This document shows positions 1 through 9,144 of a stretch of 64,000 nucleotides of DNA, in pieces. A program made the translations under genes and the position numbers. This DNA comes from Pseudomonas oryzicola (GTDB lineage: Bacteria; Pseudomonadota; Gammaproteobacteria; Pseudomonadales; Pseudomonadaceae). Each line of letters begins with the position of its first letter. Within the stretch, counting starts at the first letter, position 1. A model generated the notes under the pieces. It was not told where the DNA came from and did no database searches. It saw nothing but the letters and a program-made list of their open reading frames with translations. The stretch spans positions 583,001 through 647,000 of the forward strand of contig NZ_JABWRZ020000001.1 of assembly GCF_014269185.2 (NCBI RefSeq), given 5' to 3'.

Positions 1-578
1 TGTCCGGCGATGCCGAGGACATCTACAAGACCGACGCCAAGGTGAAGGAGCTGATCCCGGACGACGCCCACCTGCACCGCTGGCTGGACATGGCCCGCGA
101 GCGCATCAGCTTCCAGGGCCTGCCGGCCCGTATCTGCTGGGTTGGCCTGGGGCTGCGGGCCAAGCTGGGCCTGGCGTTCAACGAGATGGTGCGCAGTGGC
201 GAGCTGTCGGCACCGATCGTGATCGGCCGCGACCACCTCGACTCGGGGTCGGTTGCCAGCCCCAACCGCGAGACCGAGGCCATGCAGGACGGTTCGGATG
301 CCGTCTCCGACTGGCCGCTGCTCAACGCGCTGCTGAACACTGCCAGCGGCGCCACCTGGGTTTCGCTGCACCATGGCGGTGGCGTGGGCATGGGCTTCTC
401 CCAGCACTCCGGCATGGTCATTGTGTGTGACGGCACCGACGCGGCGGCCGAGCGTATCGCCCGCGTGCTCACCAACGACCCGGCTACCGGGGTGATGCGT
501 CACGCCGACGCGGGTTACCAGATCGCGATCGATTGCGCCAAAGAGCAGGGTCTCAACCTGCCGATGATCACTGGCTGA
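1..578 (+). CDS. hutU: Urocanate hydratase, C-terminal part (5' end outside window)
   Basis: Urocanate hydratase (urocanase) converts urocanate to imidazolonepropionate, the second step of histidine degradation, in the cytoplasm with tightly bound NAD+. The window opens inside the gene; the reading frame is open from base 3 and stops with TGA at 576-578, giving about the last 190 residues of a protein that is normally about 555 residues. Recognisable family segments include [20 protein letters not shown], the glycine-rich [15 protein letters not shown], and the DAGYQIA stretch near the end. It is followed by a strong hairpin terminator and then the HutXWV importer genes on the same strand, so it belongs to the hut locus whose promoter lies upstream of the window. 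Confidence 0.97.
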   Translation, partial: SGDAEDIYKTDAKVKELIPDDAHLHRWLDMARERISFQGLPARICWVGLGLRAKLGLAFNEMVRSGELSAPIVIGRDHLDSGSVASPNRETEAMQDGSDAVSDWPLLNALLNTASGATWVSLHHGGGVGMGFSQHSGMVIVCDGTDAAAERIARVLTNDPATGVMRHADAGYQIAIDCAKEQGLNLPMITG

Positions 579-588
579 TAGTCCACAG

Positions 589-616
589 GGTGCTGCGGGT
601 TGAGCCACGCAGCACC
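589..616 (+). terminator. Rho-independent terminator after hutU
   Basis: Perfect 9-bp arms, GGTGCTGCG (589-597) and CGCAGCACC (608-616), with a 10-base loop, followed directly by TTTAT. It lies 10 bases past the hutU stop and 68 bases before hutX. It may end or attenuate transcription so that the transporter genes are expressed at a different level. Confidence 0.85.
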
Positions 617-684
617 TTTATGGATCCAGCTTTTTTCTTGCAAGGACTGCCGAATTCCACTTTCAAGTTTGGGAGCGTCACGCA

Positions 685-1653
685 ATGAAAACCAACAAGA
701 CCTTGCTTGCCTCGCTGTTCGCCGTCGGCCTGCTTGGCGTTGCCGGCGGCAGTCAGGCCGCTGGCTGGTGCGAGTCTGGCAAGCCGGTGAAGTTCGCCGG
801 ATTGAACTGGGAAAGCGGCATGCTGCTGACCGACGTGATGCAATTCGTGCTGAAGAATGGCTACGGCTGTTCGACCGACAGCCTGCCCGGCAACTCCATC
901 ACCATGGAAAACGCGCTGGGCACCAATGACATTCAGGTATTCGCCGAAGAATGGGTTGGCCGCAGCGAGGTCTGGAACAAGGCCGAAGCCGCCGGCAAGG
1001 TCGTCGGTGTCGGCGCTCCGGTAGTGGGAGCGGAGGAGGGCTGGTACGTGCCCCGCTACGTGATCGAGGGCGACGCCAAGCGCAACCTCGAAGCCAAGGC
1101 GCCAGACCTCAAGCGCGTGGCCGACCTGGCCAAGTATTCCAGCGTGTTCAAGGACCAGGAAGAGCCCAGCAAAGGCCGCTTCTACAACTGCCCGGCCGGT
1201 TGGACCTGCGAGCTGGACAACACCAGGATGTTGAAGGACTACGGCCTGGAAAGCAGCTACACCAACTTCCGCCCCGGCACCGGCCCTGCGCTGGATGCCG
1301 CCGTGCTGTCTAGCTACAAGCGCGGCGAGCCGATCCTGTTCTACTACTGGACACCCACCCCGTTGATGGGCCAGGTCGACCTGGTCAAGCTGCAGGAAAA
1401 AGACGGCGTGGACAAGACCGTGTCGATCAAGGTCGGCCTGTCCAAAACCTTCCACGACGAGGCGCCGGAGCTGGTCGAGGTGCTGCAGAAAGTCAACTTG
1501 CCCATCGATCTGCTGAACCAGAACCTGGCCCGCATGACCAAGGATCGGATCGAGTCGCCCGCGCTGGCCAAGGCGTTCCTCAAGGAACATCCTGAAGTCT
1601 GGCAGGCCTGGGTCAGCGAAGAGGCTGCCAAGAAGATCAACGCGGCGCTCTGA
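685..1653 (+). CDS. hutX: HutX-like periplasmic binding protein (glycine-betaine/histidine ABC importer)
   Basis: 322-residue substrate-binding protein of the OpuAC/ProX (glycine betaine/proline) family. It carries a cleavable signal peptide: Lys-rich start, a hydrophobic stretch LLASLFAVGLLGVAGG and a cleavage site near SQAAG. The mature protein would sit in the periplasm and deliver ligand to HutW. Position inside the hut locus, directly ahead of a matching permease and ATPase and next to hutH, indicates histidine as the substrate, as established for HutXWV of P. fluorescens; choline or urocanate cannot be excluded from sequence alone. Family aromatic residues that could form the ligand cage are present (for example NWESGM, EEWVGR, YYWTPTPLMG). 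ATG 685 is the first in-frame start before the signal peptide. Confidence 0.9.
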   Translation: MKTNKTLLASLFAVGLLGVAGGSQAAGWCESGKPVKFAGLNWESGMLLTDVMQFVLKNGYGCSTDSLPGNSITMENALGTNDIQVFAEEWVGRSEVWNKAEAAGKVVGVGAPVVGAEEGWYVPRYVIEGDAKRNLEAKAPDLKRVADLAKYSSVFKDQEEPSKGRFYNCPAGWTCELDNTRMLKDYGLESSYTNFRPGTGPALDAAVLSSYKRGEPILFYYWTPTPLMGQVDLVKLQEKDGVDKTVSIKVGLSKTFHDEAPELVEVLQKVNLPIDLLNQNLARMTKDRIESPALAKAFLKEHPEVWQAWVSEEAAKKINAAL

Positions 1654-1679
1654 GCGTCCTCAGCTGATGAGTGGAACCT

Positions 1680-2531
1680 ATGTTTCCTGACAACCTGACA
1701 TTCTCCATCGCCGACTGGGTCAACGGCTGGGTCGACACCCTGGTGACCAACTATGGGGATGTGTTCCGGCACATCTCCGATACCTTGCTGTGGGCGATCG
1801 TCAGCCTCGAAGGCATGTTGCGTGCAACACCCTGGTGGCTGATGCTCGGCGTGGTGGCAGTCATCGCCTGGCACGCCACCCGGCGTGTCCTGCCGACCCT
1901 GGTGATCACCGGCCTGCTGTTCCTGGTGGGCGCCGTAGGCCTGTGGGACAAACTGATGCAGACGCTGGCGCTGATGCTGGTGGCCACGCTGATCTCGGTA
2001 CTGGTGGGCATCCCCCTGGGCATTCTGTCGGCGCGCAGCAATCGCCTGCGCGCGGTGCTGATGCCGCTGCTGGACATCATGCAGACCATGCCCAGCTTCG
2101 TGTACCTGATCCCGGTGCTGATGCTGTTCGGCCTGGGCAAGGTGCCGGCGATCTTCGCTACGGTGATCTACGCTGCGCCGCCCCTGATTCGCCTGACCGA
2201 CCTGGGGATTCGCCAGGTCGACGGCGAAGTGATGGAAGCGATAAACGCCTTCGGCGCCAATCGTTGGCAGCAACTGTTCGGCGTGCAACTGCCGCTGGCG
2301 CTGCCGAGCATCATGGCCGGTATCAACCAGACCACCATGATGGCCCTGTCGATGGTGGTGATCGCCTCGATGATCGGTGCCCGCGGCCTGGGCGAGGACG
2401 TGCTGGTCGGAATCCAGACCCTCAACGTCGGCCGTGGTCTGGAAGCAGGCCTGGCCATCGTGATTCTCGCGGTGGTGATCGATCGCATTACCCAGGCCTA
2501 TGGCCGGCCACGCCATGAGGTGAGCAAATGA
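1680..2531 (+). CDS. hutW: HutW-like ABC transporter permease
   Basis: Inner-membrane permease of the ProW/OpuAB type, 283 residues from ATG 1680; a GTG at 1671 would add three residues but has no better ribosome site. At least five hydrophobic segments are visible (for example PTLVITGLLFLVGAVGLW, LMLVATLISVLVGIPLGIL, LEAGLAIVILAVVI). The EAA-type loop that docks on the ATPase is recognisable around EAINAFGANRWQQLFGVQLP. It forms the channel of the histidine importer between HutX and HutV. It begins 26 bases after hutX and its stop overlaps the hutV start as ATGA, so the pair is translationally coupled. Confidence 0.92.
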   Translation: MFPDNLTFSIADWVNGWVDTLVTNYGDVFRHISDTLLWAIVSLEGMLRATPWWLMLGVVAVIAWHATRRVLPTLVITGLLFLVGAVGLWDKLMQTLALMLVATLISVLVGIPLGILSARSNRLRAVLMPLLDIMQTMPSFVYLIPVLMLFGLGKVPAIFATVIYAAPPLIRLTDLGIRQVDGEVMEAINAFGANRWQQLFGVQLPLALPSIMAGINQTTMMALSMVVIASMIGARGLGEDVLVGIQTLNVGRGLEAGLAIVILAVVIDRITQAYGRPRHEVSK

Positions 2532-3358
2532 GCATGCAGCCGATCAGCAAGATCGAAGTGAAAAACGTCTTCAAGATCTTCGGCGACCGTGCCGACGAGG
2601 CCCTGCAGTTGATCCGCAACAACCACGGCAAGGACCAGGTGCTGGCCCAAACCGGTTGCGTGGTTGGCGTCAACGACCTGTCGTTGTCCATCGGCAGTGG
2701 CGAGATCTTCGTGATCATGGGCCTGTCCGGTTCGGGCAAGTCGACGCTGGTACGCCATTTCAACCGCCTGATCGATCCCACCAGCGGGCAGATCCTGGTC
2801 GATGGCGAGGACATCCTGCAGTACGACATGGACGCCCTGCGCGAATTTCGTCGGCGCAAGATCAGCATGGTGTTCCAGAGCTTCGGCCTGTTGCCGCACC
2901 GCAATGTGCTGGACAACGTCGCCTATGGCCTGAAGGTGCGCGGCGAGAGCAAGCAGCTGTGTGCCGAGCGCGCCCAGCAGTGGATCGAGACCGTCGGCCT
3001 GAAGGGCTACGAAAAGAAATACCCGCACCAGCTGTCCGGCGGCATGCGCCAACGTGTCGGCCTGGCACGGGCGTTGGCGGCGGATACCGACATCATCCTC
3101 ATGGATGAGGCGTTCAGCGCCCTCGACCCGCTGATCCGCGCAGAAATGCAGGACCAGTTGCTGGAGCTGCAGAAGACCCTGCACAAGACCATCGTGTTCA
3201 TCACTCATGACCTGGACGAGGCCGTGCGCATCGGCAACCGCATCGCCATCCTCAAGGATGGCCGCCTGATCCAGGTCGGCACGCCGCACCAGATCCTTCA
3301 CGATCCGGCCGACGAATATGTTGACCGCTTTGTCCAGCGCCGCGCGGTCGCGGTATGA
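2528..3358 (+). CDS. hutV: HutV-like ABC transporter ATPase
   Basis: 276-residue ATP-binding subunit of the ProV/OpuAA type that powers the HutXWV importer at the cytoplasmic face. Walker A is GLSGSGKST near residues 65-73, the signature is LSGGMRQRVGLARAL, and Walker B is IILMDEAFSALDP followed by the H-loop ITHD. It lacks the C-terminal CBS pair present in the longer osmotic ProV proteins, which fits a nutrient transporter rather than an osmoprotectant one. A GAGGTGA ribosome site lies inside the end of hutW. It ends four bases into the possible upstream start of hutH1. Confidence 0.94.
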   Translation: MSMQPISKIEVKNVFKIFGDRADEALQLIRNNHGKDQVLAQTGCVVGVNDLSLSIGSGEIFVIMGLSGSGKSTLVRHFNRLIDPTSGQILVDGEDILQYDMDALREFRRRKISMVFQSFGLLPHRNVLDNVAYGLKVRGESKQLCAERAQQWIETVGLKGYEKKYPHQLSGGMRQRVGLARALAADTDIILMDEAFSALDPLIRAEMQDQLLELQKTLHKTIVFITHDLDEAVRIGNRIAILKDGRLIQVGTPHQILHDPADEYVDRFVQRRAVAV

Positions 3359-3366
3359 GAGGCAGC

Positions 3367-4890
3367 ATGTCGCAGGTCGAAACGGTGATACTCAGCGGCG
3401 TTGCACTGCGCTGGCAGGACATCGCCGCGGTCGCCCGCCAAGGGGTGCGCCTCGAGCTGGCCCCGCAGGTCTGGGCACGCATCGACAATGCCCAGGCGAT
3501 CGTTCGCCATATCGTCGCCAGCGGTGAGCGGGCCTATGGCGTGAACACCGGGCTGGGCGCGCTGTGCAATGTGTCGCTGCAGGGCGAGCAACTCAGCCAG
3601 CTGTCGCGCAACACCTTGCTCAGCCACGCCTGTGGCGTTGGCCCGGCGCTGGCTGATGAGCAGACCCGGGCGATCATCTGTGCTGCCATCTGCAACTACA
3701 GCCATGGCAAGTCCGGTATCCAGCGCAGCGTGGTCGAGGCATTGCTGGCATTGCTCAACCACGGTATCACGCCGCAAGTGCCGTCACAGGGCTCGGTAGG
3801 CTACCTGACCCACATGGCCCATGTCGGCGTATGCCTGCTGGGCATCGGCAAGGTCAGCTACCGAGGGCAGATTGTCGATGCTGCCCAGGCCCTGGCCGAT
3901 GAAGGCCTGGCGCCGGTACAGCTGGGTGCCAAGGACGGCCTGTGCCTGGTCAATGGCACGCCGTGCATGACCGGGCTGGCCTGCCTGGCCCTGGACGATG
4001 CCAGCCGGCTGCTGCAATGGGCCGACGTAATCGGTGCCATGAGCTTTGAAGCGCTGCGCGGCCAGATCGCCGCCTTCGACCCCGAAATCATTGCCCTCAA
4101 GCCTCACCCCGGCATGCAGGTGGTAGGCGAGAACCTGCGCGCGTTGCTGGCCGACAGCGAAGTGATCGCAGCCAGCAAAGGCATCCGTACCCAGGACGCC
4201 CTGAGTATCCGCTCGATCCCCCAGGTGCATGGCGCTGCCCGCGACCAGTTGGTGCATGTGGTGAAGCAGGTCGAGGCCGAACTCAACGGCGCCAACGACA
4301 ACCCGCTGCTGCTGGGTACTCCGGACGACTTCCGGGTGGTCTCCCAAGCCAACCCGCACGGTCAGTCGGTGGCCCTGGCGGCGGATTTGCTGGCGATTGC
4401 CATGGCCGAGATCGGTGCGATCGCCGAGCGCCGCCTGGACCGCCTGGTCAACCCGCTGGTCAGCGGCCTGCCGGCGTTTCTGGTCAGCAATCCAGGGGTC
4501 AACTCCGGAATGATGATCGCCCAGTATGTCGCCGCCTCGCTGTGCGCGCAGAACCGTCAACTGGCGCAACCGGCGGTGCTCGACAACTACGTCACCTCCG
4601 GTCTGCAGGAGGACCATCTGAGCCTGGGTACCAATGCCGCGCTGAAACTGCACCAGGTGCTGGAGAACTGTTTCCAGATTCTGGCCATCGAGTACCTGCT
4701 GGCCGCCCAGGCATTCGAATTTTTCAACGGCCAGCGCTTTGGCGTTGGCACCCATGCCGCCTGGTGCCTGCTGCGTGAACAGGTGCCGGCGTACCTGGAA
4801 GACCGCTGGCTGGCGCCGGACATCGCCCGCGCCGCCGCACTGCTGAAATCCTCGCTCGCGCCGCAGCCCGTGCTGCCGGCCGCGCACTGA
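3367..4890 (+). CDS. hutH1: HutH1: HAL/PAL-family protein lacking the MIO-forming Ala-Ser-Gly triad
   Basis: 507-residue member of the histidine/phenylalanine ammonia-lyase family. ATG 3367 is preferred because GAGAGG precedes it; ATG 3355, overlapping the hutV stop, would add four residues. Family landmarks are kept: ERAYGVNTGLG with the active-site Tyr57, the NDNP motif (NGANDNPLLL) and SGLQEDHLS. The cofactor loop is abnormal. Where active enzymes read [14 protein letters not shown], this protein reads GSVG-YLTHMAH, a clean three-residue loss of exactly the residues that cyclise into MIO. The catalytic Tyr of the QDPYS motif is Ala278 (QDALS). The frame is continuous and otherwise conserved, so it is not simply decayed. 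It may be a non-catalytic partner of HutH2 or a regulator; inactivity is inference. It is followed by the canonical hutH2. Confidence 0.9.
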   Translation: MSQVETVILSGVALRWQDIAAVARQGVRLELAPQVWARIDNAQAIVRHIVASGERAYGVNTGLGALCNVSLQGEQLSQLSRNTLLSHACGVGPALADEQTRAIICAAICNYSHGKSGIQRSVVEALLALLNHGITPQVPSQGSVGYLTHMAHVGVCLLGIGKVSYRGQIVDAAQALADEGLAPVQLGAKDGLCLVNGTPCMTGLACLALDDASRLLQWADVIGAMSFEALRGQIAAFDPEIIALKPHPGMQVVGENLRALLADSEVIAASKGIRTQDALSIRSIPQVHGAARDQLVHVVKQVEAELNGANDNPLLLGTPDDFRVVSQANPHGQSVALAADLLAIAMAEIGAIAERRLDRLVNPLVSGLPAFLVSNPGVNSGMMIAQYVAASLCAQNRQLAQPAVLDNYVTSGLQEDHLSLGTNAALKLHQVLENCFQILAIEYLLAAQAFEFFNGQRFGVGTHAAWCLLREQVPAYLEDRWLAPDIARAAALLKSSLAPQPVLPAAH

Positions 4891-4911
4891 ACAATAGAAA
4901 GGAGACTTTAC

Positions 4912-6444
4912 GTGGAAGCCCTGAACCTCATTCCTGGCCAGCTGACCCTGGCCCAGCTGCGCCGGATCCACCAGGCGCCGCTGCACCTGAGCCTGGATGC
5001 CAGCGCCGGTGCGGCCATCGACGCCAGCGTCGCCTGTGTCGAGCAGATCATTGCCGAAGACCGTACGGCCTACGGCATCAACACCGGTTTTGGCCTGCTG
5101 GCCTCGACCCGCATTGCCAGCCACGACCTGGAAAACCTGCAGCGCTCGCTGGTGCTGTCCCACGCTGCCGGTGTCGGCGCGCCGCTGGACGATGACCTGG
5201 TGCGGCTGATCATGGTGCTGAAGATCAACAGCCTCAGCCGCGGCTTCTCCGGTATCCGTCGCAAGGTCATCGACGCGCTGATCGCCCTGGTCAACGCCGA
5301 AGTCTATCCGCACATCCCGCTCAAGGGCTCGGTGGGTGCCTCGGGCGACCTCGCCCCGCTGGCGCACATGTCGCTGGTATTGCTCGGCGAAGGCAAGGCC
5401 CGTCACAAGGGCCAGTGGCTGCCAGCTACAGAGGCCCTGGCGGTCGCCGGCCTCGAGCCGCTGACCCTGGCCGCCAAGGAGGGCCTGGCCCTGCTCAACG
5501 GTACCCAGGCTTCCACCGCCTATGCCCTGCGTGGCCTGTTCCAGGCCGAAGACCTGTATGCCGCGGCCATCGCCTGCGGCGGCCTGAGCGTCGAAGCAGC
5601 ACTGGGCTCGCGCTCGCCGTTCGATGCGCGTATCCACGAAGTGCGTGGCCAGCGTGGCCAGATCGATACCGCTGCCTGCTTCCGTGACCTGCTGGGCGAC
5701 TCCAGCGAAGTCTCGCTATCGCACAAGAACTGCGACAAGGTCCAGGACCCGTACTCGCTGCGCTGCCAGCCGCAGGTCATGGGTGCCTGCCTGACCCAGT
5801 TGCGTCAGGCCGCCGAAGTGCTGGGCATCGAGGCCAACGCCGTGTCGGACAACCCGCTGGTGTTCGCCGCCGAGGGCGACGTCATCTCCGGCGGCAACTT
5901 CCACGCCGAGCCGGTAGCCATGGCCGCCGACAACATCGCCCTGGCCATCGCCGAAATCGGCTCGCTCAGCGAGCGCCGCATCTCGCTGATGATGGACAAG
6001 CACATGTCCCGGCTGCCGCCGTTCCTGGTGGAAAACGGTGGGGTCAACTCCGGCTTCATGATCGCCCAGGTCACCGCTGCCGCCCTGGCCAGCGAGAACA
6101 AGGCCCTGTCGCACCCGCACAGTGTCGACAGCCTGCCGACCTCGGCCAACCAGGAAGACCACGTGTCGATGGCACCGGCTGCCGGCAAGCGCCTCTGGGA
6201 AATGGCCGAGAACACCCGTGGCGTGCTGGCCATCGAATGGCTGGGCGCCTGCCAGGGCCTGGACCTGCGCAAGGGCCTGAAGACCTCGGCCAAGCTGGAG
6301 CAGGCGCGTCAGGCGCTGCGTAGCGAAGTACCGCACTACGACCGTGACCGGTTCTTTGCTCCCGATATCGAAAAGGCCGTGGAACTGTTGGCCAAGGGTT
6401 GCCTGACCGGCCTGCTGCCGGCGGGTGTGCTGCCTAGCCTGTAA
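4912..6444 (+). CDS. hutH2: Histidine ammonia-lyase (canonical)
   Basis: 510-residue histidine ammonia-lyase (histidase), which deaminates L-histidine to urocanate, the first step of the pathway. The MIO cofactor triad Ala143-Ser144-Gly145 lies in [15 protein letters not shown]. The catalytic Tyr54 is in [21 protein letters not shown] is intact and NQEDHVSM is present near the C-terminus. This matches in length and numbering the structurally known P. putida enzyme. Translation starts at GTG 4912, placed correctly behind AAAGGAGA (4898-4904). It follows hutH1 by 21 bases and shares the family fold with it, making the pair an ancient duplication in which only this copy keeps the cofactor. Confidence 0.97.
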   Translation: MEALNLIPGQLTLAQLRRIHQAPLHLSLDASAGAAIDASVACVEQIIAEDRTAYGINTGFGLLASTRIASHDLENLQRSLVLSHAAGVGAPLDDDLVRLIMVLKINSLSRGFSGIRRKVIDALIALVNAEVYPHIPLKGSVGASGDLAPLAHMSLVLLGEGKARHKGQWLPATEALAVAGLEPLTLAAKEGLALLNGTQASTAYALRGLFQAEDLYAAAIACGGLSVEAALGSRSPFDARIHEVRGQRGQIDTAACFRDLLGDSSEVSLSHKNCDKVQDPYSLRCQPQVMGACLTQLRQAAEVLGIEANAVSDNPLVFAAEGDVISGGNFHAEPVAMAADNIALAIAEIGSLSERRISLMMDKHMSRLPPFLVENGGVNSGFMIAQVTAAALASENKALSHPHSVDSLPTSANQEDHVSMAPAAGKRLWEMAENTRGVLAIEWLGACQGLDLRKGLKTSAKLEQARQALRSEVPHYDRDRFFAPDIEKAVELLAKGCLTGLLPAGVLPSL

Positions 6445-6450
6445 TGCCCG

Positions 6451-6473
6451 TTGGGGCCGCTGTGCGGCCCCAA
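6451..6473 (+). terminator. Intra-operon hairpin between hutH2 and hutT
   Basis: Perfect 10-bp stem, TTGGGGCCGC (6451-6460) with GCGGCCCCAA (6464-6473), and a three-base loop. No clear T-run follows, so it may act as a partial terminator or an mRNA-stabilising 3' end for the hutH2 message rather than a full stop. Confidence 0.6.
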
Positions 6474-6488
6474 TGTCCTCACGACCAC

Positions 6489-6496
6489 AAAAACAA
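6489..6496 (+). promoter_or_regulatory. Candidate Hfq/Crc (catabolite repression) A-rich site upstream of hutT
   Basis: AAAAACAA fits the AAnAAnAA catabolite-activity motif bound by Hfq with Crc in Pseudomonas. It sits about 15 bases before the hutT ATG, immediately ahead of the AAGGACG ribosome site, where binding would block translation. Hut genes are known Crc targets in pseudomonads; this particular site is inferred from motif and position only. Confidence 0.45.
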
Positions 6497-6510
6497 CTCA
6501 AGGACGTGAC

Positions 6511-7914
6511 ATGCAACAAGCTCAAGGTCTCAAGCGCGGCCTGTCAGCCCGCCATATCCGTTTCATGGCCCTCGGTTCCGCCATTGGCACCGGCCTGTTC
6601 TATGGTTCCGCTTCGGCCATCCAGATGGCCGGTCCGGCTGTGCTGCTGGCCTACCTGATCGGCGGCGCCGCCGTGTTCATGGTCATGCGCGCGCTCGGTG
6701 AAATGGCCGTGCACAACCCCGTTGCCGGCTCGTTCGGCCACTATGCCAGCACTTACCTCGGCCCCATGGCCGGCTTCATCCTCGGCTGGACCTACGCCTT
6801 CGAGATGGTCATCGTCGCCATTGCCGACGTCACCGCCTTCGGTATCTACATGGGCTTCTGGTTCCCGGAGGTGGCCCGCTGGATCTGGGTGCTGGGCATC
6901 GTGTTCCTGATCGGCGGCCTCAACCTGTGCAACGTCAGGGTATTTGGCGAGATGGAATTCTGGCTGTCGCTGCTCAAGGTCGGCGCCATCGTGGCTATGA
7001 TCCTGGCCGGCCTGGGCATCATGGCCTTCGGCTTCAGCCAGGCAGATAGCGGGCAGGCCGTGGGCATAAGCAACCTGTTCGAGCACGGCGGCTTCATGCC
7101 CAATGGCGTGGGTGGCCTGATCGCCTCCTTTGCCGTGGTGATGTTCGCCTTCGGCGGCATCGAGATCATCGGCGTCACCGCTGGCGAGGCCAAGGACCCG
7201 CAGCGCGTGATCCCCAAGGCGATCAATGCGGTGCCGCTGCGCATCCTGCTGTTCTACGTGCTGACCCTGCTGGTGCTGATGTGCCTGTACCCCTGGCCAC
7301 AAATCGGCAGCCAGGGCAGCCCGTTCGTGCAGATCTTCAGCAACCTGGGCATTGGTTCAGCCGCCGCCGTGCTGAACATCGTGGTGATTTCCGCCGCGAT
7401 CTCTGCCATCAACAGCGACATATTCGGTGCTGGCCGCATGATGTATGGCCTGGCCCAGCAAGGCCATGCCCCGCGCGGCTTCGGCAGGTTGTCGAAGCAT
7501 GGCGTGCCGTGGATGACCGTGGTGGTGATGGGCGCTGCACTGCTGATCGGTGTGCTGCTCAACTATCTGATCCCGGAGAACGTGTTCCTGCTGATCGCCT
7601 CGATCGCGACCTTTGCCACCGTATGGGTGTGGCTGATGATCCTGCTTACCCAAGTGGCCATGCGTCGCAGCATGAGCCGCGACCAGGTTGCCAAACTGCA
7701 ATTCCCGGTACCCTTCTGGCCTTACGGCCCGGCCATGGCCATTGCGTTCATGGTATTCATCTTTGGTGTGCTCGGTTACTTCCCCGATACCCAGGCGGCA
7801 CTGTTTGTCGGCGTGGTGTGGGTGGTGTTCCTGGTGGCGTCCTACCTGCTGTGGTGCAAGCCGCGCGCAGGGCAGGGCCAGCCGACAGCGGAACCGGCCG
7901 AGCTGCACCGCTAG
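6511..7914 (+). CDS. hutT: Histidine/amino-acid permease HutT (APC family)
   Basis: 467-residue secondary transporter of the amino acid-polyamine-organocation family, likely importing histidine (or urocanate) across the inner membrane. It shows the usual basic N-terminus ([16 protein letters not shown]), the first helix with the consensus [21 protein letters not shown], and about twelve hydrophobic segments; the [15 protein letters not shown] loop is typical of the family. ATG 6511 is chosen over the upstream in-frame ATG 6451 because that extension runs through a hairpin and is not hydrophobic, whereas AAGGACG precedes 6511. It lies between hutH2 and hutI, so it is a second uptake route besides HutXWV. 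Confidence 0.92.
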   Translation: MQQAQGLKRGLSARHIRFMALGSAIGTGLFYGSASAIQMAGPAVLLAYLIGGAAVFMVMRALGEMAVHNPVAGSFGHYASTYLGPMAGFILGWTYAFEMVIVAIADVTAFGIYMGFWFPEVARWIWVLGIVFLIGGLNLCNVRVFGEMEFWLSLLKVGAIVAMILAGLGIMAFGFSQADSGQAVGISNLFEHGGFMPNGVGGLIASFAVVMFAFGGIEIIGVTAGEAKDPQRVIPKAINAVPLRILLFYVLTLLVLMCLYPWPQIGSQGSPFVQIFSNLGIGSAAAVLNIVVISAAISAINSDIFGAGRMMYGLAQQGHAPRGFGRLSKHGVPWMTVVVMGAALLIGVLLNYLIPENVFLLIASIATFATVWVWLMILLTQVAMRRSMSRDQVAKLQFPVPFWPYGPAMAIAFMVFIFGVLGYFPDTQAALFVGVVWVVFLVASYLLWCKPRAGQGQPTAEPAELHR

Positions 7915-7928
7915 CAAAGGAGATTCGC

Positions 7929-9134
7929 ATGACAACCCTCTGGCAGCACTGCCATGTGGCAACCATGGCCGAGGGCCGTTACTCGGCCATCGAGGACGCG
8001 GCCATCGTCACCCGTGACGGGCTGATCGAATGGATCGGCCCGCGCGCCGAGCTGGCGCCGGTCGAGGCTGACCGCACGGTGGACCTGGGCGGCGCCTGGG
8101 TCACCCCCGGGCTGATCGACTGCCACACCCACGCGGTGTTCGGCGGCAATCGCAGCGGCGAGTTCGAGCAACGCCTGCAGGGCGTGAGCTATGCCGAAAT
8201 CGCCGCCCAGGGTGGTGGTATCGCCAGCACCGTGCGGGCGACCCGCGCGGCCAGCGAGGACGAGCTGTTCGCCAGTGCCCGCCAGCGGGTCCAGGCGCTG
8301 ATGCGCGATGGCGTGACCACTATCGAGATCAAGTCCGGCTACGGGCTGGACCTGGCCAATGAACGCAAGATGCTGCGCGTGGCCCGGCGCCTGGCCGACG
8401 AGCTGCCGCTGGCGGTGCGTAGCACCTGCCTGGCAGCGCACGCCCTGCCGCCGGAATACGCCGGCAGGGCCGACGACTACATCGCCCACATCTGCGACGA
8501 AATGCTGCCGGCCCTGGCCGCCGAAGGCCTGGTGGATGCAGTAGACGCCTTCTGCGAGCATCTGGCTTTTTCCCCGGCCCAGGTCGAGCGGCTGTTCATC
8601 AAGGCACGCGAGCTGGGCCTGCCGGTCAAGCTGCACGCCGAACAGCTGTCGTCATTGCATGGTTCCAGCCTGGCGGCGCGCTACCAGGCGCTGTCGGCCG
8701 ACCACCTGGAGTTCATGACCGAGGAAGATGCCATTGCCATGGCCAAGGCCGGCACGGTCGCCGTACTGCTGCCGGGCGCGTTCTACTTCCTGCGCGAAAC
8801 CCAGTTGCCGCCGATGGACGCGCTGCGCCGCCACGGCGTGAAGATTGCCCTGGCCAGTGACCTCAACCCTGGCACCTCGCCAGGGCTGTCACTGCGGTTG
8901 ATGCTGAACATGGGCTGTACCTGCTTCCGCATGACCCCGGAAGAAGCCCTGGCCGGCGTCACCGTGCACGCGGCCACGGCGCTGGGCCTTGGCGACAGCC
9001 ACGGTTCGCTGGAAGTGGGCAAGGTGGCTGACTTCGTCGCCTGGCAGATCGAGCGCCCTGCCGACCTGGCCTACTGGCTGGGTGGCGACCTGCCCAAGCG
9101 CGTGGTGCGCAAGGGCCACGAGATTACCAACTGA
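7929..9134 (+). CDS. hutI: Imidazolonepropionase
   Basis: 401-residue amidohydrolase that opens imidazolone-5-propionate to N-formimino-glutamate, the third step of histidine degradation. Metal ligands are visible in the family order: [19 protein letters not shown] (HxH), [18 protein letters not shown] and [11 protein letters not shown] with the catalytic Asp. ATG 7929 is preceded by AAAGGAGA (7916-7922); an open frame extends far upstream but only as a shadow of hutT. It starts 14 bases after the hutT stop and ends 10 bases before hutG. Confidence 0.97.
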   Translation: MTTLWQHCHVATMAEGRYSAIEDAAIVTRDGLIEWIGPRAELAPVEADRTVDLGGAWVTPGLIDCHTHAVFGGNRSGEFEQRLQGVSYAEIAAQGGGIASTVRATRAASEDELFASARQRVQALMRDGVTTIEIKSGYGLDLANERKMLRVARRLADELPLAVRSTCLAAHALPPEYAGRADDYIAHICDEMLPALAAEGLVDAVDAFCEHLAFSPAQVERLFIKARELGLPVKLHAEQLSSLHGSSLAARYQALSADHLEFMTEEDAIAMAKAGTVAVLLPGAFYFLRETQLPPMDALRRHGVKIALASDLNPGTSPGLSLRLMLNMGCTCFRMTPEEALAGVTVHAATALGLGDSHGSLEVGKVADFVAWQIERPADLAYWLGGDLPKRVVRKGHEITN

Positions 9135-9144
9135 GAGAGGCACG

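Noticed and set aside
3790..3813. Frameshift or sequencing error as cause of the missing triad in hutH1
   Set aside because: The deletion is a multiple of three and the frame, flanking conservation and downstream motifs remain intact, so a read error is unlikely.
3784..5637. 617-residue open frame on the minus strand across hutH1/hutH2
   Set aside because: It is antisense to two clearly conserved genes, low in recognisable motifs and rich in Gln/Gly/His as expected of a high-GC shadow frame.
7281..7928. Extension of the hutI frame 648 bases upstream
   Set aside because: The extension overlaps hutT in another frame; imidazolonepropionase begins at 7929 behind AAAGGAGA.
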